Shown piece by piece: positions 44,021-52,143 of a stretch of DNA of 54,126 nt (positions are counted from its first letter, which is position 1; the number at the start of each line of letters is the position of its first letter). Where the stretch lies: positions 1-54,126 of the forward strand of contig CAMOIJ010000014.1 in assembly GCA_946615865.1 (NCBI GenBank), read 5' to 3'. The notes under the pieces were generated by a model. It was given only the letters and a program-made list of their open reading frames with translations. It had not been told where the DNA came from and searched no databases. The translations under genes and the position numbers were made by a program. Source of the stretch: an uncultured Lachnospiraceae bacterium (GTDB lineage Bacteria > Bacillota > Clostridia > Lachnospirales > Lachnospiraceae).

Positions 44021-45088
44021 TTATTTATCGTCTTTTTGGGGTCCCTTATACTCCAGGCAGAGCATGGTCAGGTCATCGAACTGCTCCGCTTCTCTCACAA
44101 ATCTGCTTACTGACCCGCGCACATTCCCCAGGATCTGCTCGGGGGAGGCATCCGGATCTTCATTCAGCGCATTGATCATCCTCTCCATCTGGAACATGTT
44201 CCCATCCGGATCCTGGGCCTCGGGCACGCCATCCGTGTAGACGAACAGCTTATCCCCCGGCTCAAGCCGGATCTCGTACTCTTTGTACTTCATGCCTTCC
44301 TGTCCGCCAAGCACAAAACTATGCTTGTCTTTAAAGATCGCAAACCCGCTGCCCGCCTTTTTGAGCGCCGGATATTCGTGTCCGGCATTTGCGGCGGAAA
44401 GTTTCCCGGTAGAGATCTCAAGAATTCCGATCCAAACCGTTACGAACATTTCCAGTTTATTGTTCGCGCAGATTGCGTTATTTGAATCGTACAGAATTTC
44501 CGAAGGAGATTTCTCCATTATGGCATTATCCGCAAGGATGATCTTGGAGGCCATCATGAACAGCGCGGCCGGCACGCCCTTTCCTGACACGTCCGCGATC
44601 ACGAGGCACAGGTGATCGTCGTCGATAAGAAAGAAATCGTAAAAATCGCCGCCGATCTCTTTGGCCGGCTCCATGGAAGCGTATAGCTCGAATTCCTGTC
44701 TGTCCGGAAAAGCGGGGAAGCTGTCAGGCAGCGCGCCCTTCTGGATCTGCGATGCCATGTCCAGTTCTGTCCGTACACGCACTTCTTCCTTTGTAGCTCT
44801 GGTGAGATCTTCCATGTAGACAGACAGGTCTTTCTCCATCTGTGCCATCACAAGATTCAGGTGCTCCACCTCGTCCCCTGTCCGGATATGAAGGGAGGAG
44901 AAATGCTCCATGCGCGTATTGCCGGATTTTCTGTCCTCGACGTAGTTTTGCGCAGCCGTTGCGATGGCATTGATCGGTTTTACCGTCGTCCTTTCCATAA
45001 GCCGGGCTATGATAAATCCCATAAAAGCAGTAACGGCAATAGTCGCGATAAGATAACGGATCAGAAAAGCCAGCATGTCATGCGTCAT
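44021..45088 (-). CDS. SpoIIE/PP2C-type phosphatase, membrane part truncated
   Basis: A 355-residue protein: a transmembrane helix (about 8-28), a HAMP-like region with a coiled coil (30-105), and a PP2C/SpoIIE phosphatase domain (about 115-345) with IGGDFYDFF, VIADVSGKGVPAAL, NAGHEYPAL and LFVYTDGVPEAQD metal motifs. RsbU-type enzymes of this form dephosphorylate anti-anti-sigma factors. The frame continues upstream of the ATG as GYILADFTLDE, which is typical of the end of an extracellular sensor; the matching N-terminal half is in a different frame in the next entry. The original gene thus appears to have lost its sensor domain by deletion. The ATGA overlap may still allow translation. Confidence 0.8.
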   Translation of the reverse strand: MTHDMLAFLIRYLIATIAVTAFMGFIIARLMERTTVKPINAIATAAQNYVEDRKSGNTRMEHFSSLHIRTGDEVEHLNLVMAQMEKDLSVYMEDLTRATKEEVRVRTELDMASQIQKGALPDSFPAFPDRQEFELYASMEPAKEIGGDFYDFFLIDDDHLCLVIADVSGKGVPAALFMMASKIILADNAIMEKSPSEILYDSNNAICANNKLEMFVTVWIGILEISTGKLSAANAGHEYPALKKAGSGFAIFKDKHSFVLGGQEGMKYKEYEIRLEPGDKLFVYTDGVPEAQDPDGNMFQMERMINALNEDPDASPEQILGNVRGSVSRFVREAEQFDDLTMLCLEYKGPQKDDK

Positions 45089-45342
45089 TTCATCCAGCGT
45101 AAAATCTGCCAGGATGTAGCCTCCGGCTCCGCAAAATTTGACGACACAAGCCTGGCGGTCCCCGTAAGTTCGAACGTATCATTGACGAACTTATCGAACA
45201 GGTTTCCCGCGTATATATACAGCCCGACGATCAGTCCGACAAATCCTATCGTCAGGGCTCCCGCAACGGACATGATCGTTACCTTTTCAGCCAGCGACTG
45301 TTTTTTCTCGCTTTTCCATTTTTTGCTCGTCTTTTCTGACAT
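45085..45342 (-). pseudogene. N-terminal piece of the phosphatase, sensor deleted
   Basis: An 85-residue frame: basic N-terminus (MSEKTSKKWKSEKKQS), one transmembrane helix VTIMSVAGALTIGFVGLIVG and the first 20 residues of an outside sensor (NLFDKFVNDTFELTGTARLV). It then leaves the protein-like frame after SNFAEP and stops within the start of the phosphatase gene. In the full-length family the two membrane helices flank a sensor of roughly 150-250 residues, which is missing here. GGAGTGG precedes the start. It is either a broken gene or a two-gene split with translational coupling. Confidence 0.7.
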
Positions 45343-45478
45343 ATGTCCACTCCACATCCTGCTGGGAACATGCAATCTTAATCGGATTAATTATACATTA
45401 CTTTCGCAATACGGCGCCGCATCTCCTTCGGACTGACTAGATAAATTCCGCATATTATATTCTTTATCTTCGTTTCTA

Positions 45479-45519
45479 TTTTACTCTATAATGAATGGGA
45501 ATGGATTTCTGAATCAGAA
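45479..45519 (+). promoter_or_regulatory. Shared promoter/operator element, MATE copy
   Basis: TTTTACTCTATAATGAATGG followed by GAATGGATTTCTGAATCAGAA. It contains a TATAAT box and, 16 bases further, the perfect palindrome TTCTGAATCAGAA. Of 41 bases, 37 match the element upstream of the flavin reductase gene 8.4 kb away, at almost the same distance from the start codon. The -35 region is poor. Confidence 0.7.
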
Positions 45520-45539
45520 TAAAAGCCGGCAGAATAATT

Positions 45540-46934
45540 ATGAGACAAGTAGATTATAAAAACGGAAAAATTTTCAGCAACGTCATGCAAAGCATGCTCC
45601 CCATGTTGGTGGCGCAGGTCCTGAGCCTCCTCTACAGCATTGTGGATCGCATTTACATAGGCAGGATTCCAGGCGAGGGCACTTCCGCGCTGGGCGGCGT
45701 CGGACTTTGCTTTCCGATCATCATCATGGTCACCGCCTTCACTAACCTGTTCGGGCTGGGCGGCGCGCCGCTCTGCTCTATCGCCCGCGGCCAAGGCAAC
45801 CTCAGGAGAGCTTCCGAGGTCATGAACACGGCATTTTCCATGCTCGTTCTGACGGGAGTAGTTATCACAGCAGCCGGCGAATTGTTTGCTACCCCTCTCC
45901 TTCGCCTGTTCGGAGCCACGGACGGCAATCTCCCTCATGCCCTGGCTTATCTTCACATCTATTTGCTGGGCACTATTTTCACCATGCTGGCAACCGGGCT
46001 CAATCCCTACATCAACGCGCAGGGATTCGCTTCCACCGGCATGTTCACCGTTGTGATCGGCGCGGTGACAAATATTCTCCTGGACCCGCTGTTCATTTTC
46101 GTCTTCGGACTGGGGGTACGCGGTGCCGCTCTGGCCACTGTTTTGTCCCAGATCCTCTCGGCACTCTTCGTACTGCGTTTTCTGACCGGCGATAAAGCCG
46201 AACTGCGTCTGACTCCTTTAAAGGACTTGCAGGAACTTCCCGCAGAACTTGCGGGAAATGATCCCGATGACAGATTCCGCTCCACAGTTCTGGACATCGC
46301 AGGGCTCGGAGCCGCCGCGTTCGTCATGCAGTTCACTAACAGCCTCGTCAGCATCGTCTGCAACAGCACTCTGTCAAAATATGGCGGAGAGGTCATGATA
46401 TCGGTATATACCATTATCAATTCCGTCCGGCAGGTCCTGGAAACGCCGGTCATCGCGATCGGCGAGGGCACCTCTCCCGTGATCAGCTACAATTACGGCG
46501 CGCGCAGGCCCGGGCATGTCCGGAAGGCGATGCTCCTTATGGGCTGTCTCGGAATTGGCTACACACTGATCGTCTGGATCCTGATCGAACGTTTCCCGGC
46601 CTTTTTCATCTCCATGTTCAGCACTGACGCCGCCCTGATGAAAGATGCGATCCCGGCGCTCCATCTTTACTTCTTCGCATTTGTATTTCAGTCCCTGCAA
46701 TACACCGGTCAGACCACTTTTAAAGCGCTGGGCAAGAAAAAGCAGGCCATCTTTTTCTCCCTCTTCCGCAAAGTGGTGATGGTCGTGCCGCTCACACTCC
46801 TACTTCCGGGTGTCTTCCACTTCGGATCCGACGGCGTGTTTATAGCGGAGCCCGTCTCCAATGTCATTGGCGGCACCGCCTGCATGGTCACAATGCTTTT
46901 GATGGTGCTGCCGGAGCTGAGGAAGATGGAGTAA
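45540..46934 (+). CDS. MATE-family exporter
   Basis: A 464-residue membrane protein with twelve predicted helices of the MATE family, which expels drugs or metabolites against H+ or Na+. Typical stretches are SMLPMLVAQVLSLLYSIVDR, LGLGGAP-type GLGGAPLCSIARGQG, YINAQGFASTGMFTVVIGA and the second-half repeat ETPVIAIGEGTSPVISYNYG. The ribosome site is weak (GCCGGCAG). The promoter region is shared with a flavin reductase gene at the right edge, which suggests a common regulator, perhaps one that senses a toxic redox-active compound. Confidence 0.9.
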   Translation: MRQVDYKNGKIFSNVMQSMLPMLVAQVLSLLYSIVDRIYIGRIPGEGTSALGGVGLCFPIIIMVTAFTNLFGLGGAPLCSIARGQGNLRRASEVMNTAFSMLVLTGVVITAAGELFATPLLRLFGATDGNLPHALAYLHIYLLGTIFTMLATGLNPYINAQGFASTGMFTVVIGAVTNILLDPLFIFVFGLGVRGAALATVLSQILSALFVLRFLTGDKAELRLTPLKDLQELPAELAGNDPDDRFRSTVLDIAGLGAAAFVMQFTNSLVSIVCNSTLSKYGGEVMISVYTIINSVRQVLETPVIAIGEGTSPVISYNYGARRPGHVRKAMLLMGCLGIGYTLIVWILIERFPAFFISMFSTDAALMKDAIPALHLYFFAFVFQSLQYTGQTTFKALGKKKQAIFFSLFRKVVMVVPLTLLLPGVFHFGSDGVFIAEPVSNVIGGTACMVTMLLMVLPELRKME

Positions 46935-47104
46935 ACAGATTCACTCTAAAACCGTATTACGGAGAGCGCAAAAACAATACTACGGTAATCTCGACAAAGG
47001 CATCACGTTTGAGGAAGCGAAATACACTCTCGTTAGGTACAGATCAGTGATTTCTGAACACTGTACACAACGAAAATCATCCAAAAACGGTGGCAATTAT
47101 CAGA
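46935..47104 (+). other. Gap with a short protein-like open stretch
   Basis: Just after the MATE stop the plus strand reads KTVLRRAQKQYYGNLDKGIT, then FEEAKYTLVRYRSVISEHC in one frame. It has protein-like composition but no start codon, ribosome site or recognisable family. It may be a scrap of a lost gene. No clear terminator for either convergent gene is present. Confidence 0.2.
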
Positions 47105-47863
47105 TTATGAATCTTTTTCTACTTTCTCAAAGGTAAACGTATTCAGAAACCGCCGGGCCCTCTCCGTGCGGGGATGTTCGAAGAATTCATCCGGGCTTCC
47201 CTCTTCTACGATGTTTCCTTCGTCAATGAAGATCACCCGGTCCGCGACCGCTTTGGCAAAGGACATCTCGTGTGTGACGATCACCATGGTCATTCCCTGC
47301 CTGGCCAGCGTCAGCATGACATCCAGCACTTCTCTGACCATCTCGGGATCCAGTGCCGCCGTTACCTCATCAAACAGCAGAACTTCCGGGTGCATGCACA
47401 GTGCCCGCACGATCGCCACGCGCTGCTTCTGCCCGCCCGAGAGCTGTCTGGGATAGCTGTCTTTTTTGTCGGAAAGGCCAACTCGCTCCAACAGCTGCAG
47501 AGCCTCCGATTCCACTTCTCCCCAGCTGCGCTTCTGCACAAGAAGGGGCGAAAGCATAATGTTCTCCAGGATCGTCTTGTGAGGGAACAGCTCATAATTC
47601 TGAAAAACCATGCCCACTTTCTGCCTGATAGAAGCGATGGAGCGGGCACTCCCGTCCACCTTTTCACCCCTGAAAGTGATCTCTCCGCCCTGAATGGGCT
47701 CCAGTCCGTTGATGCACCGCAGAAGTGTGCTCTTGCCGCATCCGGATGGGCCGACAATGACAACGACTTCCCCTTCCCTTACTTCCAGTGATAGGCCGTT
47801 CAGAACAATGTTGTCGTCAAACTGTTTGGTGATATTCTCTATTTTGACAAGCACCTGCTTCAT
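47105..47863 (-). CDS. Amino-acid ABC importer ATPase
   Basis: A 252-residue GlnQ/TcyC-type ATPase. Walker A is [10 protein letters not shown], the Q-loop [11 protein letters not shown], the signature [16 protein letters not shown], Walker [12 protein letters not shown] and the H-loop [13 protein letters not shown] (Val-Thr instead of Pro-Thr/Pro-Ser) is a small departure seen in some polar amino-acid ATPases. The ATG shares a base with the stop of the preceding permease. It is the last gene of the importer operon. Confidence 0.93.
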   Translation of the reverse strand: MKQVLVKIENITKQFDDNIVLNGLSLEVREGEVVVIVGPSGCGKSTLLRCINGLEPIQGGEITFRGEKVDGSARSIASIRQKVGMVFQNYELFPHKTILENIMLSPLLVQKRSWGEVESEALQLLERVGLSDKKDSYPRQLSGGQKQRVAIVRALCMHPEVLLFDEVTAALDPEMVREVLDVMLTLARQGMTMVIVTHEMSFAKAVADRVIFIDEGNIVEEGSPDEFFEHPRTERARRFLNTFTFEKVEKDS

Positions 47864-48537
47864 CAGTTCCACTTCCTTTCCAGATACTTAGAGAACATGC
47901 TGATCGGCCAGCATGCGGCAAAATACAGCACAAAGACACACGCGTACACCCCAAACGCCGCGTTCGGCGAAGATTTGCGGTTTGCCTCGATGATCTGCTG
48001 CCCCACCTTGAGCACCTCCACTACGCCGATCATCATAGCAAGACTCGTGGTCTTGATCATTCGGGTGACCAGATTGATGGAGAGCGGGATCAGGCGCCGG
48101 AGCGTCTGCGGAATGATTATGTGCCGGTAGATCTGCCCCTCTTCCATTCCCAGCGCCGCAGCGCTCTCGTACTGGTGCTTGGGAATACTGATCAGCGCGC
48201 CGCGCACAAGGTCCGCCATCTCCGCTGTTCCCCAGAAGGTGAATACTATGATGGAAGCGATCTCAGCCTCGATGTTCCATCCAAACACCCTTGTTGTCCC
48301 GAAAAAGACGATGAAGAGGAGGACCATCTGCGGCATCACGCGCACGATCTCCAGATAGACGCGGGTGACAGCCTTGATCACCGGATTGTCCCCGGCCATC
48401 AGAACGCCGACGATCAGCCCCAGCACGATGCTGAATGCCACCGCGATCAGACTGATCCGCAGCGAGATCCACAGGCCGCCCAGAAGGCGCTGCATATTGA
48501 TCCCCTTGAAGAGCACGTCAATCCCCAAAGCCTGCAT
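47863..48537 (-). CDS. Amino-acid ABC importer permease 2
   Basis: A 224-residue permease of the HisM/TcyL type. The segment [20 protein letters not shown] opens the first helices and the EAA loop reads [39 protein letters not shown]. The start [10 protein letters not shown] follows GGAGG; the longer frame overlaps the first permease by more. The 20-base overlap with the first permease indicates tight coupling. It forms a heterodimer with permease 1 for a polar or sulfur amino acid. Confidence 0.9.
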   Translation of the reverse strand: MQALGIDVLFKGINMQRLLGGLWISLRISLIAVAFSIVLGLIVGVLMAGDNPVIKAVTRVYLEIVRVMPQMVLLFIVFFGTTRVFGWNIEAEIASIIVFTFWGTAEMADLVRGALISIPKHQYESAAALGMEEGQIYRHIIIPQTLRRLIPLSINLVTRMIKTTSLAMMIGVVEVLKVGQQIIEANRKSSPNAAFGVYACVFVLYFAACWPISMFSKYLERKWN

Positions 48538-49186
48538 ACCGAAGCCTCCTTTCCAAGAAACTTCCGAGCGCGGAGACCGGAAGCAGAATGATGAGATAGA
48601 AAACCACAAGAAGCGTCAGGCATTCCAGTGTCTTGTAGTAAAGGCCGATCAGGTCTTTGGCAGTGAACATCAGATCCATCAGGCTGATGGCGGAGAAGAC
48701 GCTGGTCTCCTTGAGCAGGAAGATCACGTTGGCCACAAATGCCGGCACACTGATCGAAACCGCCTGCGGCAGTATGACGTGCAGAACCGCCTGCTGCCTG
48801 GTCATCCCCAGCGACAGCGCGCTCTCCATCTGGATCGGCTCGATCGCCTCAAGGCCGCTCCGGAAAGTCTCCGCCATGTAGGCGCCGCCCAAAAGGGCCA
48901 GTCCCAGAACGCCGCAGGGCTCCGCCGGTATCTCCAGCCCTATCTTCGGCAGGCCAAAATACAGAAAGAACAGCTGCACAAGCAGCGGTGTGTTCCTGAA
49001 CAGTTCGATGTAGATGCCGACGATATTTTGCAGGATCGGGACCCTGAAATGCCGGATCAGCGCACACATAAAGCCCAGCCCGACAGCGGCAAAAATGCCC
49101 GCCCAGCCGATCCGCAGCGTCAGAAACATCGCGTCCCGGTAGAGGGGCAGGTAAGATACTATGACGTCCCAGTGCAGTAGTTCCAT
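48518..49186 (-). CDS. Amino-acid ABC importer permease 1
   Basis: A 222-residue permease of the same family: AMFLTLRIGWAGIFAAVGLG start, IELFRNTPLLVQLFFLYFGL (the conserved FRNTPLLVQ), and the EAA loop YMAETFRSGLEAIEPIQMES. AAGGAG lies 12 bases before this ATG; a closer ATG in another frame gives no protein-like product. It follows the binding-protein gene, separated by a stable hairpin. Confidence 0.9.
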   Translation of the reverse strand: MELLHWDVIVSYLPLYRDAMFLTLRIGWAGIFAAVGLGFMCALIRHFRVPILQNIVGIYIELFRNTPLLVQLFFLYFGLPKIGLEIPAEPCGVLGLALLGGAYMAETFRSGLEAIEPIQMESALSLGMTRQQAVLHVILPQAVSISVPAFVANVIFLLKETSVFSAISLMDLMFTAKDLIGLYYKTLECLTLLVVFYLIILLPVSALGSFLERRLRYAGFGD

Positions 49187-49214
49187 AGTTGTTCATGTCT
49201 CCTTTTTACGCAGA

Positions 49215-49247
49215 GTATCCTCAGGCGGGGGAAAGGCCTGAGGATAC
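49215..49247 (-). promoter_or_regulatory. Intergenic mRNA hairpin in importer operon
   Basis: GTATCCTCAGG and CCTGAGGATAC pair perfectly around an 11-base loop, with outer bases ACGCA/TGCGT adding to the stem. No U-run follows, so it is not a terminator. Such hairpins after a binding-protein gene usually protect the upstream message and keep the receptor more abundant than the permease. Confidence 0.65.
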
Positions 49248-49319
49248 TGTATCTGTGCGTGAAATTTCCACTATTCCTGTCACAGATTCCAAGTCAGTCT
49301 TGAATTACCGGGTCGGGAG

Positions 49320-50987
49320 TCAGTCCTCAAACGGAATGACCGCACCGTCATATTTATCATTGATAAATTTTTTGATCTCATCGGATTTCAGGACCTTCAC
49401 CAGTGCCTGAATGCCTTCATTGTTCTCGTTTCCTTCCTTGACGGCGACTATGTTGACATAGGTCTTTGCCGCTTCAGAATCGGAGGCCTCATAGGTGATC
49501 GCGTCCCTTCCGGCTGTAAGTCCCGCTTCCAGCGCGTAGTTGCCGTTGAGAACTACTGCCGCGACTTCCTGGCGGACTCTGGAGACCTGTGCGGCTTCCA
49601 GTTCCACGATGTCGAGATTGAGCGGATTGGATTCGATATCCAGAACCGTTGCGGTGAGCCCGGCGCCTTCTTTAAGTTTGATCACCCCGTTGTCCTGCAG
49701 AAGAAGCAGCGCTCTGGCTTCGTTTGTCGTATCATTGGGGATCGCGATCGCGTCTCCCTCCTGAAGCTCCTCCAGGGAAGCTCTGGTTCCGGCGTAGATT
49801 CCGAAAGGCTCGTAATGGATGCCTCCCGCGTTGACAAGGTGTGTCTTGTTCTCTTCATTAAAACTCTCCAGATAAGGAATATGCTGGAAATAATTCGCGT
49901 CCAGATCTCCGCTCTCAACTACAAGGTTGGGCTGCACATAATCTTCAAATACGACAACCTCCAGCTTCCATCCTTCCGCCGCCAATATTTTGCCCGCTTC
50001 TTCAAGGATCTCCGCATGAGGAATGGGAGAAGCCGCCACTTTGATCGTACCTTTTTCCTCTGTCTGCGCGGGCGCTGCCGCCTGGCCGCCGCCCTCAATG
50101 ACAAGGGTGTCCTCAAATTCAATGCCGTATGTATCTACAAGTGTGGCCTCATAGTCCGCGTGGAAGAACTTCTCTTCCCCGAGCTTAACGATCTCTTCAT
50201 TGAGCCAGTTCAGAAGGCTCTCATTTCCCTTGGTCACCGCCGGAGCAATTGTGTCAGCGCTGCCCAGTGAATCAATTCCTACCGTGTATCCTTCGTTCTC
50301 TGCCGCAAACGCGATGACTTCGGTGTTGTCATTGGCCCACGCGACGCCTGTTCCATTCTCGAAAGCGCTCTTTGCAGCCGCATAGGTGTCAAACTTCTGC
50401 AGCTTGATCTCCGGGTTGTTCTTGGTCAGATAAGTCTCCGCCGTCGTTCCGGAAATGACAATGACCTGATCGTCTGCGCCCACCTGCGAGAGATCCGTGA
50501 TCACTCTGTCGTTGTGGGAGACAACGCCCAGCGCCACATTCATGTAAGGCAGCGCGAAATCAACTTCTTCCGCTCTCTCGGGCGTCACTGTGAAGTTCGC
50601 CAGAATGATATCGACCTTTCCTGTCTGCAGATATTCGATTCTGCTGGCAGCCTCGGTCGAGACATATTCAAGTTCCACGCCCAGATCCTGCGCGATCCTG
50701 TTGCCAAAATATACATCATATCCCTGATATTCGCCGTTCTCATCCACATAGCCGAAGGGGCTCTTGTCGGAGAACACGCCGATCGTGACCTTTCCACTCG
50801 CCTGGATCTCTTCCAGAGTTCTGTATCCCGCGCTTTCATTTTCCGCGGTTTCTGTCTCCTGCGCCTGAGGCTCATCCGCGCCCTGCGCCGTCTGGGCTGA
50901 TCCGGAGCCGCATCCTGCCAGCAGAGATCCTGTAAGGATCAGTCCTAATACTGCCGCGCCTGCTTTCTTAATCCAATTCTTTCTCAT
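49320..50987 (-). CDS. Fused binding lipoprotein: SBP_bac_3 plus NlpA/MetQ
   Basis: A 555-residue lipoprotein (lipobox LLAGC, C26). Residues 60-300 are an SBP_bac_3 amino-acid receptor (GKVTIGVFSDKSPFGYVDEN, DIILANFTVTPERAEEVDFA, VISGTTAETYL). After the linker GGGQAAAPAQTEEKG, residues 313-555 are an NlpA/MetQ methionine-type receptor (VAASPIPHAEILEEAGKILA, DLDANYFQHIPYLESFN, IAIPNDTTNEARALLLLQDN). The second half has no signal peptide of its own, so this is a true fusion: two receptors feeding one permease pair. The downstream permeases belong to the first receptor's family. Together with the Met/Cys leader peptide upstream this points to uptake of methionine and/or cystine. Confidence 0.9.
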   Translation of the reverse strand: MRKNWIKKAGAAVLGLILTGSLLAGCGSGSAQTAQGADEPQAQETETAENESAGYRTLEEIQASGKVTIGVFSDKSPFGYVDENGEYQGYDVYFGNRIAQDLGVELEYVSTEAASRIEYLQTGKVDIILANFTVTPERAEEVDFALPYMNVALGVVSHNDRVITDLSQVGADDQVIVISGTTAETYLTKNNPEIKLQKFDTYAAAKSAFENGTGVAWANDNTEVIAFAAENEGYTVGIDSLGSADTIAPAVTKGNESLLNWLNEEIVKLGEEKFFHADYEATLVDTYGIEFEDTLVIEGGGQAAAPAQTEEKGTIKVAASPIPHAEILEEAGKILAAEGWKLEVVVFEDYVQPNLVVESGDLDANYFQHIPYLESFNEENKTHLVNAGGIHYEPFGIYAGTRASLEELQEGDAIAIPNDTTNEARALLLLQDNGVIKLKEGAGLTATVLDIESNPLNLDIVELEAAQVSRVRQEVAAVVLNGNYALEAGLTAGRDAITYEASDSEAAKTYVNIVAVKEGNENNEGIQALVKVLKSDEIKKFINDKYDGAVIPFED

Positions 50988-51117
50988 AACTTCCTCCTTA
51001 TATATAAATTACCCCAGAGGTTCCTTGTTCTGTTCTTTTCCCTCGGGGTTGGGAGCTGTAGTTTTCTGCCCCGTCTCTTCGCTGCCCGGAGCATCGGGAA
51101 ATCGACCGAATCTGAGC

Positions 51118-51155
51118 AAATGTAAAAGCCCGGAAGCTTTTATAAACTCCCGGGC
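51118..51155 (-). terminator. Attenuator terminator of importer operon
   Basis: On the minus strand GCCCGGGAGTTT pairs with AAGCTTCCGGGC in a stem of about 12 bp with a 4-base loop, followed by TTTTACATTT. It lies 130 bases before the binding-protein start and after a leader peptide, so it would end transcription early unless its 5' arm is taken up by another partner. Confidence 0.82.
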
Positions 51156-51269
51156 GTCTGGCGAATCGTTTCTCTCTTGATTCAATGTACTTCGATCCTT
51201 TATCAGGCGTACTGATCAACTAAATGAAAGCATGTCAATGCGCCTGGCCATATTATAAGCCCGGGAGTT
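51145..51269 (-). promoter_or_regulatory. Antiterminator pairing of the attenuator
   Basis: AACTCCCGGGC (51259-51269, within leader codons 17-21) is exactly complementary over 11 bases to GCCCGGGAGTT (51145-51155), the 5' arm of the terminator. If a ribosome stalls on the Met/Cys codons just upstream, this segment is free to pair and blocks the terminator; if it moves on, it covers the segment and the terminator forms. The geometry matches a classical amino-acid attenuator. Confidence 0.75.
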
Positions 51270-51320
51270 CAGCATTCGCATACACATCATGCAGTTGTTT
51301 GCCCTTCCGGTACTGAACAT
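51216..51320 (-). CDS. Met/Cys-rich leader peptide (34 aa)
   Basis: A short frame MFSTGRANNCMMCMRMLNSR, then AYNMARRIDMLSFS and TGA. It has seven Met and two Cys in 34 residues; residues 10-16 read CMMCMRM. AAAGGAG lies six bases before ATG, as good as at real genes. It sits between a consensus promoter and the attenuator stem. The product probably has no function of its own; translation of its Met/Cys codons reports the charging of tRNA-Met and tRNA-Cys. This frame was chosen rather than a longer one because the longer one begins upstream of the predicted transcript start. Confidence 0.78.
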   Translation of the reverse strand: MFSTGRANNCMMCMRMLNSRAYNMARRIDMLSFS

Positions 51321-51329
51321 GGCTTTCTC

Positions 51330-51385
51330 CTTTCGCAGTGTCCTGAATCCTTTCGGATCAGGCTTCTTCGTCCCTATGGGACTGC
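51330..51385 (-). ncRNA. Structured 5' leader hairpins
   Basis: Two hairpins precede the leader peptide: GTCCC-ATA-GGGAC, and CCTGATCC-GAAA-GGATTCAGG with a GNRA tetraloop and one bulged base. They could protect the 5' end or tune leader-peptide translation. I do not recognise a SAM riboswitch or T-box in them. Confidence 0.45.
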
Positions 51386-51403
51386 TCAGATGATCTGATT
51401 TGG

Positions 51404-51432
51404 ATAGTAGCACCATTTACATAGTATGTCAA
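51404..51432 (-). promoter_or_regulatory. sigma-A promoter of importer operon
   Basis: On the minus strand a perfect TTGACA is followed after 17 bp by TACTAT. Transcription would start near 51397, giving a leader of about 410 bases that contains the hairpins, the leader peptide and the attenuator. Confidence 0.85.
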
Positions 51433-51477
51433 TAGGTTGATTAAGAACTTTTTTTGCCGTGCATATCTGTTTTACTT

Positions 51478-51528
51478 TATAATAATTTATCGTAATATAT
51501 TGCTTAAGATTCATCGTAATGCTACGAT
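51478..51528 (+). promoter_or_regulatory. Promoter and operator of the toxin-antitoxin pair
   Basis: CTGTTTTACTTTATAAT supplies a TATAAT box (weak TTGCCG at -35, 18 bp). Downstream are ATCGTAATATA and the perfect palindrome ATCGTA-ATGC-TACGAT, 30 bases before the antitoxin start region. Phd/YefM antitoxins repress their own promoters through such repeated sites. Confidence 0.6.
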
Positions 51529-51559
51529 TATTAAAAAGCATGATAAGGGAGGTTAACTT

Positions 51560-51823
51560 ATGGCTACAATAAATCCGGTATCAGATCTCCGTAATTATAA
51601 TACAGTATTGGAAAAGGTCTCTTATGGATCGCCCGTTTATCTTACTGTAAACGGAAGAGGCAAATACACAATCCGCGATATTGCCGAAGATGATGAATTT
51701 GAGAAGACAAAGGCGATGCTGCGTCTTATGTGCGAACTAAATGAAGGCAGACGTTCCGGGGAAGAAGAAGGATATATCTCATCTGAGGATGTACGGGCAT
51801 ATTTCCGCGGCAAGCGTTCATGA
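51560..51823 (+). CDS. Phd/YefM-type antitoxin
   Basis: An 87-residue protein: IKPVSDLRNYN-type start (INPVSDLRNYNTVLEKVSYG), SPVYLTVNGRGKYTIRDIAE as the second strand, then a helical acidic C-terminus that would wrap the toxin. It binds DNA by its N-domain and neutralises the downstream toxin. GGGAGG precedes ATG. The stop overlaps the toxin start by four bases. Confidence 0.88.
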   Translation: MATINPVSDLRNYNTVLEKVSYGSPVYLTVNGRGKYTIRDIAEDDEFEKTKAMLRLMCELNEGRRSGEEEGYISSEDVRAYFRGKRS

Positions 51824-52140
51824 AATACTCTGTTGAGTATTCCAAGGCTGCGGTCCGTGACCTTGACAGAGTTTGGTCAGAAGTGTTCAGGGCATCTCGA
51901 AGTTATGATATCACCGAAAGATATTTGAATGACTTGATGGATATAGTCGAGTCAAAATCAGAATATCCCCTGTCCGGTGCCCCGCTTTATTACGAGGACC
52001 GTTTTACAGGATATTACTATGTTGTTTTTAAAGAGTATCTTGCCTTTTATCGTCTGGAAAGCAAACGAATTCTTGTCGACAGAGTCTTGTTCGGAAGAAG
52101 CGACTATATACGGATTCTGCAGTTAGGCACAGATCAATAA
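51820..52140 (+). CDS. RelE/ParE-type toxin
   Basis: A 106-residue protein with the RelE/ParE fold pattern: YSVEYSKAAVRDLDRVWSEV, SKSEYPLSGAPLYY, and GYYYVVFKEYLAFYRLESKR with a final strand VLFGRSDYIRIL. It acts in the cytoplasm on ribosome-bound mRNA (RelE-like) or gyrase (ParE-like); the sequence does not settle which. Translationally coupled to the antitoxin. A good terminator follows 4 bases after the stop. Confidence 0.88.
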   Translation: MKYSVEYSKAAVRDLDRVWSEVFRASRSYDITERYLNDLMDIVESKSEYPLSGAPLYYEDRFTGYYYVVFKEYLAFYRLESKRILVDRVLFGRSDYIRILQLGTDQ

Positions 52141-52143
52141 AAA

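Noticed and set aside
51010-51021. A seventh copy of the palindromic repeat (TACCCCAGAGGT)
   Set aside because: Only about 12 bases match, and no second arm is present; it could be a relic or chance.
50988-51400. SAM (S-box) riboswitch in front of the importer
   Set aside because: The hairpins and sequence blocks of S-box RNAs were not found; a leader peptide with matching attenuator arms explains the region better.
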